Numbered from the stretch's first letter, positions 53,217-62,366 are shown. The stretch is 64,000 nucleotides of DNA from Sphaerisporangium perillae (GCF_023276435.1 NZ_JALLPO010000015.1:1-64000); one strand, 5' to 3'. Notes: generated by a model from the sequence alone, not told the origin. Program-made: numbers and translations.

Positions 53217-54209
53217 ATGGGGGGACTTCCTGCCTATACGCCGATGCTCGCCCAGTCAGGGCCGCTCCCACCGCCGGGAGAGGACGCCGCATGGGGGCAC
53301 GAGATGAAGTGGGACGGCGTGCGGGCCCTCGCCTACATCGAGAACTCCGCGCTCCGGCTGATCTCGCGCAACGGCAAGGAGGTCACGGTCGCCTACCCCG
53401 AGCTGTACCCGCTGGCCGGCGCGGTCGGGGGCCACGACGTCGTACTCGACGGAGAGATCGTCGCCTTCGACGAGGCCGGCCGGCCGAGCTTCTCGGCCCT
53501 GCAGCCCCGGATGCACCAGCGGCGCGAGGAGCGCGTCCGCAAGCTCGCGCAGACGATCCCGGTGACGTTCATGCTCTTCGACATCCTGCACGTCGGCACG
53601 GAGTCCTCGATCAACCTGCCCTACGTCCAGCGCAGAGAACTGCTGGAGGGCATCGTGAGCGCGGGCGCCCGCTGGCAGGTCCCCGCCTGGTTCCACGACG
53701 ACGGCGCCCACGCCCTGGAGCTGAGCCGGCAGCTCGGCATGGAGGGCATCGTCGCCAAGCGGCTGCAGTCGCCCTACCGCCCCGGCCGCAGGTCCCCGGA
53801 GTGGACGAAGGTCAAGAACTTCCGGGCCCAGGAGGTCGTCATCGGCGGCTGGACGCCCGGACGGGGCCGCCGGTCCTCCACGATCGGATCGCTGCTGCTC
53901 GGCGTCCACCAGGGAGGCCGGCTGATGTACGCGGGCAACGTGGGCACCGGGTTCACCGAGGAGACGTTGCGCGAGCTGGGCGACATCCTCGCGCCCCTGG
54001 AACGGCCCACCGCGCCGTTCGACGACCCGGTGCCGCGCGAGCAGGCCAGGGACGCCCACTGGGTCGACCCGGTGCTGGTCGGGGAGGTCCAGTACGCGGA
54101 GTGGACCCACGACGGACGGCTGCGTCACCCGTCCTGGCGGGGCCTGCGCGACGACAAGTCCCCCGAGGACGTCACCCGCGAGGCCGACCCGCCGCAGATG
54201 GCAGGGTGA
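53217..54209 (+). CDS. ATP-dependent DNA ligase, LigD ligase-domain type
   Basis: 330 aa from ATG at 53217 (a GTG start at 53169 is possible). The nucleotidyl Lys is in HEMKWDGVRALAY. Further motifs are HDVVLDGEIVAFDEAGRPSF, VTFMLFDILHV, MEGIVAKRL and PEWTKVKNF. The OB-fold includes SLLLGVHQGGRLMYAGNVGTGFTEETL. It equals the ligase module of multidomain LigD and could act with the separate polymerase-domain protein encoded at 9778-10785. No nuclease module is fused. Confidence 0.93.
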   Translation: MGGLPAYTPMLAQSGPLPPPGEDAAWGHEMKWDGVRALAYIENSALRLISRNGKEVTVAYPELYPLAGAVGGHDVVLDGEIVAFDEAGRPSFSALQPRMHQRREERVRKLAQTIPVTFMLFDILHVGTESSINLPYVQRRELLEGIVSAGARWQVPAWFHDDGAHALELSRQLGMEGIVAKRLQSPYRPGRRSPEWTKVKNFRAQEVVIGGWTPGRGRRSSTIGSLLLGVHQGGRLMYAGNVGTGFTEETLRELGDILAPLERPTAPFDDPVPREQARDAHWVDPVLVGEVQYAEWTHDGRLRHPSWRGLRDDKSPEDVTREADPPQMAG

Positions 54210-54369
54210 CCAGCTCGACGAGCTCCTCTAGATCCACATATTTCATGACTTCGGCGACCGAGCGGCAATAGGCGATCAGAATCCCGTGCTGCCGCACCCG
54301 CAACAACGTCCGCCCATCAAGCCTGATCGGCTCGACCTCATACCCATTGCTCCCCACCCATCGCGACAT
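54172..54369 (-). CDS. Small hypothetical protein (65 aa)
   Basis: MSRWVGSNGYEVEPIRLDGRTLLRVRQHGILIAYCRSVAEVMKYVDLEELVELV has regular strand-strand-helix spacing and good protein-like composition, unlike shadow frames. It resembles short conserved hypothetical proteins of actinomycetes, with no known function. Its 3' end overlaps the ligase gene on the other strand by 38 bp. An ATG start and a compact fold prediction are the support. Confidence 0.6.
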   Translation of the reverse strand: MSRWVGSNGYEVEPIRLDGRTLLRVRQHGILIAYCRSVAEVMKYVDLEELVELVTLPSAAGRPRG

Positions 54370-54589
54370 GCCGGAAGGATAAGAAACCGCACGTCAAAGG
54401 CCGGTAAAGCCCCCCGAACCCGCCTGCACCCCCACCAGGGAACCGCCGCCCGACCATCTTCCACGGGGCATGGCACTCGCGTAACGGGCGCCGCGACGGC
54501 GAGAAGGAGTACGGCGATGCCGACGCCACCGTACGGCGGCCGACCGGCGAACGCTCCCCCGCAGCGTGCTGAAATCCGCCTGAGGTTTA

Positions 54590-54621
54590 TAGTTGATTTC
54601 AACTAATCAGGTGTGGATACT
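54590..54621 (+). promoter_or_regulatory. PadR-gene promoter with overlapping operator
   Basis: The palindrome TAGTTGA-TT-TCAACTA (54590-54605) contains the likely -35 box TTGATT (54593-54598). GATACT (54616-54621) follows with 17-bp spacing as the -10 box. An operator lying on the -35 suggests self-repression by the PadR protein. Confidence 0.7.
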
Positions 54622-54649
54622 TGAGACTGACTATAGGAGGGAGGCCATC

Positions 54650-55246
54650 GTGGCGATACGGCGCAAGGTCGCCAATCCGCTGGCTCTGGCCGTGCTCGCG
54701 TACCTGATGGTCGAGCCGATGCACCCCTACGAGCTGGGGCGGCGGCTCAAGGAGCACGGCAAGGACCGCAACATCAAGTACAACCGCGGCTCCCTGTACA
54801 TGGTGGTGGAGCAGCTGCGCAAAGCCGGGTTCGTCGTCGAGCAGGAGACCGTGCGCGACACCCAGCGCCCGGAGCGCACCATCTACGGGATCACGGAGGA
54901 GGGCCGGGCGGAGCTCTACGACTGGATGCGCGAGCTGGTCGCCCAGCCGCGTGAGGAGTACCCGCACTTCGGGGTCGCCCTGTCGCTGCTGATCGTGCTC
55001 TCCCCCGCCGAGTCGGTCGAGCTGCTCGGTCGCCGCCTCGCGACCTTGACCGAACAGGCCGAGGAGATCCGGGGCGTACTGAGCAAGGCCGCCGAGGACA
55101 ACGTGCTGTGGGTGTTCCTGGCCGAGGAGGAGTACCGGCTCGCCGTGCTGGAGGCCGAGCACCGATTCGTCGCCAAGCTCATCGATTCGCTCAAGGACCC
55201 GGCCTACGAACGGGCGCGCGAGGAGTTCAGAGAGGACCGGACATGA
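54650..55246 (+). CDS. PadR-family transcriptional regulator
   Basis: 198 aa from GTG at 54650, chosen because GGAGGGAGG lies directly upstream. The winged helix is at about residues 8-85 (NPLALAVLAYLMVEPMHPYELGRRLKEHGKDRNIKYNRGSLYMVVEQLRKAGFVVEQETVRDTQRPERTIYGITEEGRAEL). A long C-terminal dimerisation domain (Vir_C type) follows. It overlaps the monooxygenase gene by 4 bp (ATGA), so it is the local regulator, probably relieved by the monooxygenase substrate. Confidence 0.9.
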   Translation: MAIRRKVANPLALAVLAYLMVEPMHPYELGRRLKEHGKDRNIKYNRGSLYMVVEQLRKAGFVVEQETVRDTQRPERTIYGITEEGRAELYDWMRELVAQPREEYPHFGVALSLLIVLSPAESVELLGRRLATLTEQAEEIRGVLSKAAEDNVLWVFLAEEEYRLAVLEAEHRFVAKLIDSLKDPAYERAREEFREDRT

Positions 55247-56442
55247 ACAAGGTGAAGACCGCACTGGTCATCGGCGGCGGCGTCGCCGGGCCCGTCGCGG
55301 GGATGGCGTTACGCAGGGCCGGCATCGAGGCCACCGTCTACGAGGCCTACCCCACCACGGCCGACGGTGTCGGCGGCTCGCTCGGTATCGCGCCGAACGG
55401 GCTCGCCGCGCTGCGAGCGATCGACGCCGAGGACGCCGTGCTCGCCGTCGCCAGGCCGATGCCGGGGATGGTCATGACGGTCGGCCGCAGGCGGCTCGGC
55501 GAGGTTCCCGCACTGCCCGGGCTTCCGCCGCTGCAGCTCGTGTGGCGTGCCGACCTGCACCGCGCCCTGCACGACCGCGCGGTGGCGCAGGGCGTCCGGA
55601 TCGAGCACGGCAAGCGCCTGGTGGGCGTGGAGGAGACCGCCTCCGGCATCACCGCGCGGTTCACCGACGGCGGTACGGCCACCGCCGACATCCTCATCGG
55701 CGCCGACGGCATCCGCTCCACCGTCCGGACGCTGATCGACCCGGACGCGCCCAGCCCTCGCCACACCGGCCTGCTCGGCTTCGAGGCCATCGCCGACTTC
55801 GACGTGCCGGAGGATCCCGCCACCATGATCTACGCCTTCGGCAGGCGCGGCTACTACCTCTACCGGCCGCACCCCGGCGGCGGGACGGAGTGGGGCGCCA
55901 ACCTGCCCCAGGACAGGCCACTGACCTTGGCGGAGGCCCGCCGGATCCCGGCCGCCGAGTGGCTGCGCACACTGCGCGAGGCCTACGCCGACGACGACCC
56001 CGGCGCCGATCTCGTCCGGCACACCAGCCCTGACCGGCTGCACGTCCTCGGGTCCCTGCACATCATGCCGAGCCTCCCGCACTGGCATCGCGGCCGGATG
56101 GCGCTGGTCGGGGACGCCGCGCACGCGCCGTCCAACAGCTCCGGCCAGGGAGCCTCGCTGGCCATCGAGAGCGCGGTCCAGATCGCCCGCTGCCTGCGCG
56201 ACCTGCCCGACGCGGAATCCGCCTTCGCCACCTACGAACGCCTGCGCCGTCCCAGGGTGGAGAAGGTCGCGGCACGCGCCGCGAGGATCAACCACGCCAA
56301 GGCCCCCGGCCCGCTGACCAGAGCCGTGATGCCACTGCTCATGCCGATCATGATGAAGACCGTCATGGCCCCGGAGAAGAGCGTCGGCCCGGAACAGCGC
56401 TACGTGATCGACTGGGACGAGCCCGTCACGGCTCGCCCGTGA
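55243..56442 (+). CDS. FAD-dependent monooxygenase
   Basis: 399 aa. FAD-binding GxGxxG in TALVIGGGVAGPVAGMALRRAGIEATVYEA. The GD motif is in ILIGADGIRSTVR, and the second FAD contact is RMALVGDAAHAPSNSSGQGASLAIESAV. This is the class A aromatic hydroxylase / TetX-like group, which oxidises aromatic or polyketide compounds with NAD(P)H. The C-terminus includes MPLLMPIMMKTVMAPEK. With its PadR partner it may detoxify a xenobiotic or antibiotic. Confidence 0.88.
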   Translation: MNKVKTALVIGGGVAGPVAGMALRRAGIEATVYEAYPTTADGVGGSLGIAPNGLAALRAIDAEDAVLAVARPMPGMVMTVGRRRLGEVPALPGLPPLQLVWRADLHRALHDRAVAQGVRIEHGKRLVGVEETASGITARFTDGGTATADILIGADGIRSTVRTLIDPDAPSPRHTGLLGFEAIADFDVPEDPATMIYAFGRRGYYLYRPHPGGGTEWGANLPQDRPLTLAEARRIPAAEWLRTLREAYADDDPGADLVRHTSPDRLHVLGSLHIMPSLPHWHRGRMALVGDAAHAPSNSSGQGASLAIESAVQIARCLRDLPDAESAFATYERLRRPRVEKVAARAARINHAKAPGPLTRAVMPLLMPIMMKTVMAPEKSVGPEQRYVIDWDEPVTARP

Positions 56443-56489
56443 TCCAGCGGCCCGTCATGGCTCGCGCGTGATTTAGCGGCCCGTCACGG

Positions 56490-56894
56490 CTAGCGCACGG
56501 GGCAGGCGCGATCGGCGTGCAGGTTGGGGGAACAGCAGATGACGGCGAGAGTGACGTAACGGCCCGCCCGCAGCCAGATGCCCCACTGGACGTCGACGCC
56601 ATGGACGAGGGACTCCTCCGCGCCCTTCAGCCGGAAGTCCAGGCCGATGCGCGCCTCGCTCGCCGGGTCCAGGAACGACGGTTCGGCGGCCCGATAGCGT
56701 CCGGCCAGCCAGTCCAGCGCGTCGGCGACGGTCGCGGGAGAGGCGTCGATCCGGCCGGCGGGCTTCAGCAGCCAGTCGCAGGTCCGCATCGGAGGCAGCG
56801 CCGACGTCCGGAACTCCGGGTGCGAGGGACGTCGTTCACCCTCGCGGCTCTGCTCCTCTCCCGGCCCCGTCCAGGAGTAGGCATGAAAATGCAT
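56490..56894 (-). CDS. Hypothetical protein
   Basis: 134 aa from ATG at 56894 (MHFHAYSWTGPGEEQSRE), with TGGAG 5 bp upstream. The centre (DWLLKPAGRIDASPATVADALDWLAGRYRAAEPSFLDPASEARIGLDFRLKGAEESLVHGVDVQWGIWLRAGRYVTLAVICCSPN) has regular hydrophobic spacing and the C-terminus holds three Cys. No family recognised. It converges with the monooxygenase gene. Confidence 0.6.
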   Translation of the reverse strand: MHFHAYSWTGPGEEQSREGERRPSHPEFRTSALPPMRTCDWLLKPAGRIDASPATVADALDWLAGRYRAAEPSFLDPASEARIGLDFRLKGAEESLVHGVDVQWGIWLRAGRYVTLAVICCSPNLHADRACPVR

Positions 56895-56979
56895 GGTGCT
56901 CCAGACGTACATTCAGCGGGCGGTCCCTGCCTGTCCCCAGCGGGCAGGGGCCGCCTACGGTGATGGTGCCGCGCTACCG

Positions 56980-57201
56980 CTAGATGGTGCTCATACCGGC
57001 GGCGCGGAGCTCGCTACCGGTGAACCGGAGTGTCCCGGCATCCGGGTTCTTGCTGTCACGGAGCGCGAAGGCGTCCTCCGTGCCAGGAATCGCCGCGATC
57101 TCGACGCAGGCCTCCCCGCCCTCGGTGCCGTTGTTCCCACCGCACAGTCGCGCGAACTGCGCACCGCCGAGATCGCGGCCGACGCGGCGCCTGATGGACA
57201 T
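56980..57201 (-). CDS. DUF397 domain protein
   Basis: 73 aa from ATG at 57201. The DUF397 pattern is CVEIAAIPGTEDAFALRDSKNPDAGTLRFTGSELRAAG. These small proteins are abundant in filamentous actinomycetes and normally sit next to an XRE regulator with a DUF5753 domain. No such regulator is encoded here, so this is an orphan. Ser/Gly-rich motif GGNNGTEGG precedes the core. Confidence 0.75.
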   Translation of the reverse strand: MSIRRRVGRDLGGAQFARLCGGNNGTEGGEACVEIAAIPGTEDAFALRDSKNPDAGTLRFTGSELRAAGMSTI

Positions 57202-57524
57202 GCACCCACCAGGCGAAGAGTGGCGCCATCCGTCCGAGGGTGGGCTCACTCCGGCGGAGACCGGGGGACACCCCGGCCTACACGCCGGGGAATGGTCCAC
57301 CCGGCGATGGATAGATGCAGATCACCCACCTGGCGGACATGGTGGCAGTGGCCACCGCTCTCGCCTCCAAGGCATGGCCTAATGCCGGGTGGGCACCAGG
57401 CGTCGGACCACGGAAGTGCGCAACGGGTGGGCCGATCTCGCCGTCACCCACTCGGCAACTCCCAGCACACACGGCAACAGCGGCCACCCTTACCCGCCCG
57501 CCGCCCAGTTGCCGGGGCCTGCCG
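57202..57524. other. 323-bp gap, no gene recognised
   Basis: No coding frame on either strand has family resemblance. Composition is slightly less GC-biased than the flanks. The XRE partner expected for the DUF397 gene is not present even as a fragment that I can recognise. Confidence 0.5.
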
Positions 57525-58790
57525 CTAGGTGACGTCCTTGACCAGGAGGACGACGGTCTCGACATGGTGGGTCATCGGGAAGGCGTCGAAGGCGCGTAGG
57601 TCGACGGTCGGGTAGCCGCGTTCGGCGAACCAGGCGAGGTCGCGGGCGAGGGTGGCCGGGTCGCAGGAGACGTAGACGATGCGGGCGGCGTCCAGGGCGG
57701 TGATCCGGGCGACCACGTCACGGCCGAGCCCGGTGCGCGGCGGGTCGGCCACCACCACGTCGGCCCGTTCGACGCCGAGCCGGTCGAGGGCGTCCTCGAC
57801 CCGGCCGCGCTCGACCTTCGCCTGCGGCAGGTCGCGCAGGTTGTGGCGGGCGTCCTGCACGGCGCGCGTGTCGGACTCGATGCCGAGGACCGCGCCCTCG
57901 GGACCGGTGGCCTCGGCGAGGCCGGCCGCGAACAGGCCGACGCCGCAGTAGAGGTCGAGCGCCCAGTCGCCGGGGCGTATCGCGGCGAACTCCAGGACCG
58001 CGTCGAGGAGCACGGCGGGCGCGCCCGGGTGGACCTGCCAGAAGCCGCTGCCGGTCACCTGGAAGTCGCGGCCGCCGGCCCGCTCGGTGAGCGCGGTGCG
58101 GCCCCGGACAGCGCGCGCGTGGCCCCGGCCCTCGTCGACCAGGACGTACGCCTCCGCGCCGAGGTCGGGCACGGCGACCGTGCGGTGGGGTTTGGGAGAG
58201 ACGACGACCGCCCGCTCCCCCGTGGAGGTGGCTATCGCCTCCACGCTGGAGGCGCCGCGCCAGTTCCTGCGCTCGACGCCCAGCCGCTCGACCTCGTCGT
58301 GGGCGATCAGGCAGGCGTCGACCGGCTCGATCTCGTGGGAGCGGTGGCGGCGCAGGCCGGGCACGCCGTCGGGGGTCACGGCGAACTGGACGCGGGTGCG
58401 CCAGCCGAGCCCGTGGGGTGACCCGGGGACCTCCTCGACGTCGACCTTCATGTCGATGCCGGCGAGCCGCTGGAGCTGTTCGGCGACGACCTCGCCCTTG
58501 AAGCGGCGCTGGGCGCTCAGGGAGGCGTGCTGCCAGTCGCACCCGCCGCAGCGGCCGGGGCCGGCGAACGGGCACGGCGGCGTGACGCGGTCGGGTGAGG
58601 CGTCGAGGATCTCGACGGCGTCGGCCCGCAGGAACCGGGTGGTCTCCTCGGTGACCTCGGCGAGAACGCGCTCGCCAGGCAGGGCGTGACGGACGAAGAC
58701 CACGCGCCCTTCGTGTCTGGCGACGCACCATCCACCGTTGGCGACGCGCTCAACGTTGAGTTCGATCGGCACTCCGGTCCCCCCGCTCAC
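57525..58790 (-). CDS. TrmA/RumA-like RNA (uracil-5-) methyltransferase
   Basis: 421 aa. A TRAM-like N-terminus (VPIELNVERVANGGWCVARHEGRVVFVRHALPGERVLAEV) precedes the iron-sulfur Cys cluster CPFAGPGRCGGCDWQH. The methyltransferase core has DLYCGVGLFAAGLAEA, DVVVADPPRTGLG, and the nucleophilic Cys in RIVYVSCDPATLARDL. It methylates U in tRNA or 23S rRNA; the exact site is not deducible. It overlaps the APC permease gene by 4 bp, a linkage conserved in actinobacteria. Confidence 0.9.
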   Translation of the reverse strand: MSGGTGVPIELNVERVANGGWCVARHEGRVVFVRHALPGERVLAEVTEETTRFLRADAVEILDASPDRVTPPCPFAGPGRCGGCDWQHASLSAQRRFKGEVVAEQLQRLAGIDMKVDVEEVPGSPHGLGWRTRVQFAVTPDGVPGLRRHRSHEIEPVDACLIAHDEVERLGVERRNWRGASSVEAIATSTGERAVVVSPKPHRTVAVPDLGAEAYVLVDEGRGHARAVRGRTALTERAGGRDFQVTGSGFWQVHPGAPAVLLDAVLEFAAIRPGDWALDLYCGVGLFAAGLAEATGPEGAVLGIESDTRAVQDARHNLRDLPQAKVERGRVEDALDRLGVERADVVVADPPRTGLGRDVVARITALDAARIVYVSCDPATLARDLAWFAERGYPTVDLRAFDAFPMTHHVETVVLLVKDVT

Positions 58791-60817
58791 GTCTTGACCT
58801 GGTCATCCTTACGTGCTACAGCGTACGGCCGGCGTACCGAGCCGGGGGCGAACGACTCCGGTCGGCCCTTGAGCCGGTCGGAGGAGTGCAGCTGCCAGGG
58901 CACGCTGGTGACCATCACGCCGGGCTGGAAGAGCAGGCGGCCCTTCAGCCGCAACGCGCTCTGGTTGTGAAGCAGATGTTCCCACCAGTGGCCCACGACA
59001 TACTCGGGGATGAACACGGTGACGACGTCACGGGGGGAACGGCGGCGCAGCTTCTTGACGTACTCGAGCACCGGCCGGGTGATCTCGCGGTAGGGCGAGT
59101 CGAGGATCTTCAGGGGGACGGGGATGCCCCGCTCCTCCCATTCGCGCTGGAGTTCCCTGGCCTCGTCGGGGTCGACCGCGACGCTGATCGCCTCCAGTGT
59201 GGAGGGACGGGTGGCCCGGGCGTACGACAGGGCCCGCAGCGTCGGCTTGTGGATCTTGGACAGCAGGACGATGGCGTGGTTCCTGGCCGGCAGCATCGAC
59301 TCGTCGACCTGCTGGTCCTCGGGCATGGCCAGTTCGGCGGACACGTTGTCGTAGTGGCGCCTGATTCCGCGCATCATCATGAACAGCACGGCCATGGCGG
59401 CGCAGGCGATCCAGGCGCCGTGGGTGAACTTCGTGATGAGCACGACGATCAGCACCAGGCCGGTCACCATGGCGCCGAAGGCGTTGATCAGCCGGGACCG
59501 CCGCATCTGCGCGCGCTTCTTGGGATCCTCCTCGGTGGCCAGCAGCCGGTTCCAGTGCCGGACCATGCCGATCTGGCTGATCGTGAAGGACACGAACACG
59601 CCGACGATGTACAGCTGGACGAGGCGGGTCGTCTCGGCGTTGAAGGCGTAGATCAGCAGCCCGGCCATGGTGGCGAGGATGACGATGCCGTTGCTGAAGG
59701 CCAGGCGGTCGCCGCGCGTGTGCAGCTGGCGCGGCAGGTAGCGGTTCTGCGCGAGCACCGAGGCCAGCACCGGGAAGCCGTTGAAGGCGGTGTTGGCGGC
59801 CAGCACCAGGATCAGCGCGGTCATCGCGGTCACGAAGTAGAAGGCGGGGGTGAAGTTGCTGAAGACCGTCTGGGCGACCTGCGCGATCACCGGCGCGGGG
59901 TGCGTCACGACATGCCCGGCCCTGTCGATGAGCGTGCTGCCCACCGAAGGGTCGGCGAACTTGGCCCCCGTGATGTACGCCAGGGCGGTGATGCCGGCGA
60001 ACATCGTCGCGGCCAGCACGCCGAGCGCGAGCAGCGTGTTGGCGGCGTTCTTGCCCTTGGGCTTCTTGAAGGCCGGCACGCCGTTGCTGATCGCCTCGAC
60101 TCCGGTCAGCGCGGCGCAGCCGGAAGAGAAGGCGCGCAGCAGCAGGAAGATCAGGGCGAAGCCGCCGATGCCGACGCTCTCGCCGGTGACCGTGTAGTCG
60201 GCCGTCGGGGCTTTCAGGTCGGCGCCGAGCGCCATGCGCACCGCGCCCCAGATCATCAGGCCGAAGACGCTCGCCATGAAGGCGTAGGTGGGGATGGCGA
60301 ACGCCAGGCCCGACTCCCTGATGCCCCGCAGGTTCATGACGGTCAGCAGGGCGACGATCAGGATCGCCGCGGTGACCTTGTGCTGGGCCAGGAAGGGGAG
60401 CGCCGCGCCGAGGTTCTCCACGCCGGAGGAGACCGACACCGCGACGGTGAGCACGTAGTCGACCATGAGGGCGCTCGCGACGACCAGGCCCTGGTTCGAC
60501 CCGAGGTTCTCGGTGGCCACCTCGAAGTCGCCGCCGCCGCTGGTGTACGCCCGCACGTTCTGCCGGTAGGAGGCGACGACCGTCAGCAGGATCACGACGA
60601 CCGCGAGCGCGATCCAGGGGGTGAAGTGGTAGGCCGCGATGCCGGCGATGCCGAGCGTGATCAGGATCTCCTGCGGGGCGTACGCCACCGAGGAGAGCGC
60701 GTCGCTGGCGAACACCGGCAGGGCGATGCGCTTGGGCAGCAACTGCTCGTGGGCCTGCGCGCTCCGCAAAGCGCGCCCCACTAGTAGTCGCTTGACCAGA
60801 TCCGCAACCTTCACCAC
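58787..60817 (-). CDS. APC-family permease, KimA-like potassium transporter candidate
   Basis: 676 aa. About 12 hydrophobic helices lie between residues 30 and 480. The start LLPKRIALPVFASDALSSVAYAPQEILITLGIAG and GGGDFEVATENLGSNQGLVVASALMVDYVLTVAVSVSSGVENL are typical of the KimA-type branch. A C-terminal soluble domain of about 170 residues follows (AIVLLSKIHKPTLRALSYARATRPSTLEAISVAVDPDEA). In Bacillus, KimA imports potassium under c-di-AMP control. The divergent TrkA-type genes support a potassium role. Function inferred from family and context. Confidence 0.85.
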   Translation of the reverse strand: MVKVADLVKRLLVGRALRSAQAHEQLLPKRIALPVFASDALSSVAYAPQEILITLGIAGIAAYHFTPWIALAVVVILLTVVASYRQNVRAYTSGGGDFEVATENLGSNQGLVVASALMVDYVLTVAVSVSSGVENLGAALPFLAQHKVTAAILIVALLTVMNLRGIRESGLAFAIPTYAFMASVFGLMIWGAVRMALGADLKAPTADYTVTGESVGIGGFALIFLLLRAFSSGCAALTGVEAISNGVPAFKKPKGKNAANTLLALGVLAATMFAGITALAYITGAKFADPSVGSTLIDRAGHVVTHPAPVIAQVAQTVFSNFTPAFYFVTAMTALILVLAANTAFNGFPVLASVLAQNRYLPRQLHTRGDRLAFSNGIVILATMAGLLIYAFNAETTRLVQLYIVGVFVSFTISQIGMVRHWNRLLATEEDPKKRAQMRRSRLINAFGAMVTGLVLIVVLITKFTHGAWIACAAMAVLFMMMRGIRRHYDNVSAELAMPEDQQVDESMLPARNHAIVLLSKIHKPTLRALSYARATRPSTLEAISVAVDPDEARELQREWEERGIPVPLKILDSPYREITRPVLEYVKKLRRRSPRDVVTVFIPEYVVGHWWEHLLHNQSALRLKGRLLFQPGVMVTSVPWQLHSSDRLKGRPESFAPGSVRRPYAVARKDDQVKT

Positions 60818-60940
60818 GAGTGACGATGCTAGTCCTCAAGCGAGGTGCGCATCACATGGCGCTCCCAGAACCGGCCATACTTGGGCTGGTAGCTGTATAA
60901 GGTCCAGGAGTTGCCGCCTCAAAGCCTACGGCGGGGGAGC

Positions 60941-61612
60941 ATGCACATCGTCATCATGGGATGCGGCCGGGTCGGTTCGACCCTGGCTCACATCCTCGAG
61001 GACAGCGGCCACTCGGTCGCGATCATCGACAGGGATCCGCAGGCGTTCCGGCGGCTCAGGGCCGGCTTCCGCGGTCGCCGCGTCACCGGGGTCGGCTTCG
61101 ACCGCGACGTCCTCGAGGAGGCCGGCATCGAGTCGGCCGCCGCGTACGTCGCGGTGAGCAGCGGCGACAACTCCAACATCATCTCCGCGCGCGTCGCGCG
61201 CGAGACGTTCGGTGTGGACAACGTGGTCGCCCGCATCTACGACTCGCGGCGCGCCGAGGTCTACCAGCGCCTCGGCATCCCGACGGTGGCGACCGTCCGG
61301 TGGACGGCCGACCAGATCCTGCGGCGGGTGCTCCCCGAGGGCGCCGAGCCGCTGTGGCGCGACCCGACCGGCGCCGTGACGCTCGCCGAGGTGGCCTACC
61401 ACCCGGGGTGGATCGGCATCCGCATCAGCCAGCTGGAGGAGACCGCGGCCACCCGCGTCGCCTTCCTCAACCGCATGGGCGAGGCCCTGATCCCCAAGAA
61501 GGGGGAGACGGTGCTTCAGGAGGGCGACATCCTCCACGTGATCGCCGCCGACAACGACATGGACCGGATCAACAAGGTGCTGTCCGCCGCACCCGAGGAG
61601 GAGTCCCACTGA
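60941..61612 (+). CDS. ceoB: TrkA-type potassium regulatory protein (CeoB)
   Basis: 223 aa from ATG at 60941 with GGGGGAG upstream. The NAD(H)-binding RCK N domain is MHIVIMGCGRVGSTLAHILEDSGHSVAIIDRDPQAFRRL. The C-terminal TrkA_C domain includes GIRISQLEETAATRVAFLNRMGEALIPKKGETVLQEGDILHVIA. It overlaps ceoC by one base (TGATG). Such proteins gate or regulate potassium transporters, so the divergent APC permease is the probable partner. Confidence 0.92.
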   Translation: MHIVIMGCGRVGSTLAHILEDSGHSVAIIDRDPQAFRRLRAGFRGRRVTGVGFDRDVLEEAGIESAAAYVAVSSGDNSNIISARVARETFGVDNVVARIYDSRRAEVYQRLGIPTVATVRWTADQILRRVLPEGAEPLWRDPTGAVTLAEVAYHPGWIGIRISQLEETAATRVAFLNRMGEALIPKKGETVLQEGDILHVIAADNDMDRINKVLSAAPEEESH

Positions 61613-62271
61613 TGCGCGTCACCATCGCGGGCGCGGGGGCGGTCGGCCGGTCCATCGCCGCGGAGCTGCTGGAGAACGGCCACGAGGTCCTGCTCATCGA
61701 CGTCGACCCCTCGGCCATCAAGATCGACAGTGTGCCGCGCGCGGAGTGGCTGCTCGCGGACGCCTGCGAGATCTCCTCCCTGGACGAGGCCGGGCTGAAC
61801 GCCTGCCACGTGGTGATCGCCGCGACCGGCGACGACAAGGTCAACCTGGTCGTCTCGCTGCTGGCCAAGACCGAGTACGGCGTCCCGCGGGTGGTGGCCC
61901 GCATCAACCACCCGAAGAACGAGTGGCTGTTCAACGAGTCCTGGGGCGTGGACGTCGCGGTCTCCACGCCGCGCCTGCTCTCGGCCCTGGTCGAGGAGGC
62001 GGTCAGCGTGGGCGACCTGGTCCGGCTGATGACCTTCCGGCAGGGCCAGGCCAACCTGGTGGAGCTCACCCTTCCCGAGGACGCGCCCGTCGTCGGCCAG
62101 CGGGCCGGCTCGGTGCCGTGGCCGCCGGACTCCGCCCTGGTGGCGATCCTGCGCGAGGGCCGTGTGCTGGTGCCTTCCGACGACGACCCTCTGGAGGCCG
62201 GCGACGAGCTGCTGTTCGTGGCCAACCAGGAGGTCGAGGAGGAGCTGGCGCACCTTCTCGCCCCCCACTGA
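61612..62271 (+). CDS. ceoC: TrkA-type potassium regulatory protein (CeoC)
   Basis: 219 aa. RCK N domain MRVTIAGAGAVGRSIAAELLENGHEVLLIDVDPSAIK with the nucleotide motif GAGAVG; C-terminal domain VGDLVRLMTFRQGQANLVELTLPEDAPVVGQRAGSVPWPPDSALVAILREGRVLVPSDDDPLEAGDELLFVA. It probably forms a hetero-oligomer with CeoB. A strong terminator follows 95 bp downstream. Confidence 0.92.
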   Translation: MRVTIAGAGAVGRSIAAELLENGHEVLLIDVDPSAIKIDSVPRAEWLLADACEISSLDEAGLNACHVVIAATGDDKVNLVVSLLAKTEYGVPRVVARINHPKNEWLFNESWGVDVAVSTPRLLSALVEEAVSVGDLVRLMTFRQGQANLVELTLPEDAPVVGQRAGSVPWPPDSALVAILREGRVLVPSDDDPLEAGDELLFVANQEVEEELAHLLAPH

Positions 62272-62366
62272 CCCGGCACTCCCCGGTCCCGTCCGGTCCC
62301 GAGCGCCGCGTCCATGCGAGCGCCGGGTCCATCCGGGCGTGAGCGCCCAGGCCACCCTTGAATCAG

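Noticed and set aside
60818-60940. c-di-AMP riboswitch ahead of the KimA-like gene
   Set aside because: The divergent gap is only 123 bp and shows none of the expected paired elements; there is no room for one alongside promoters.
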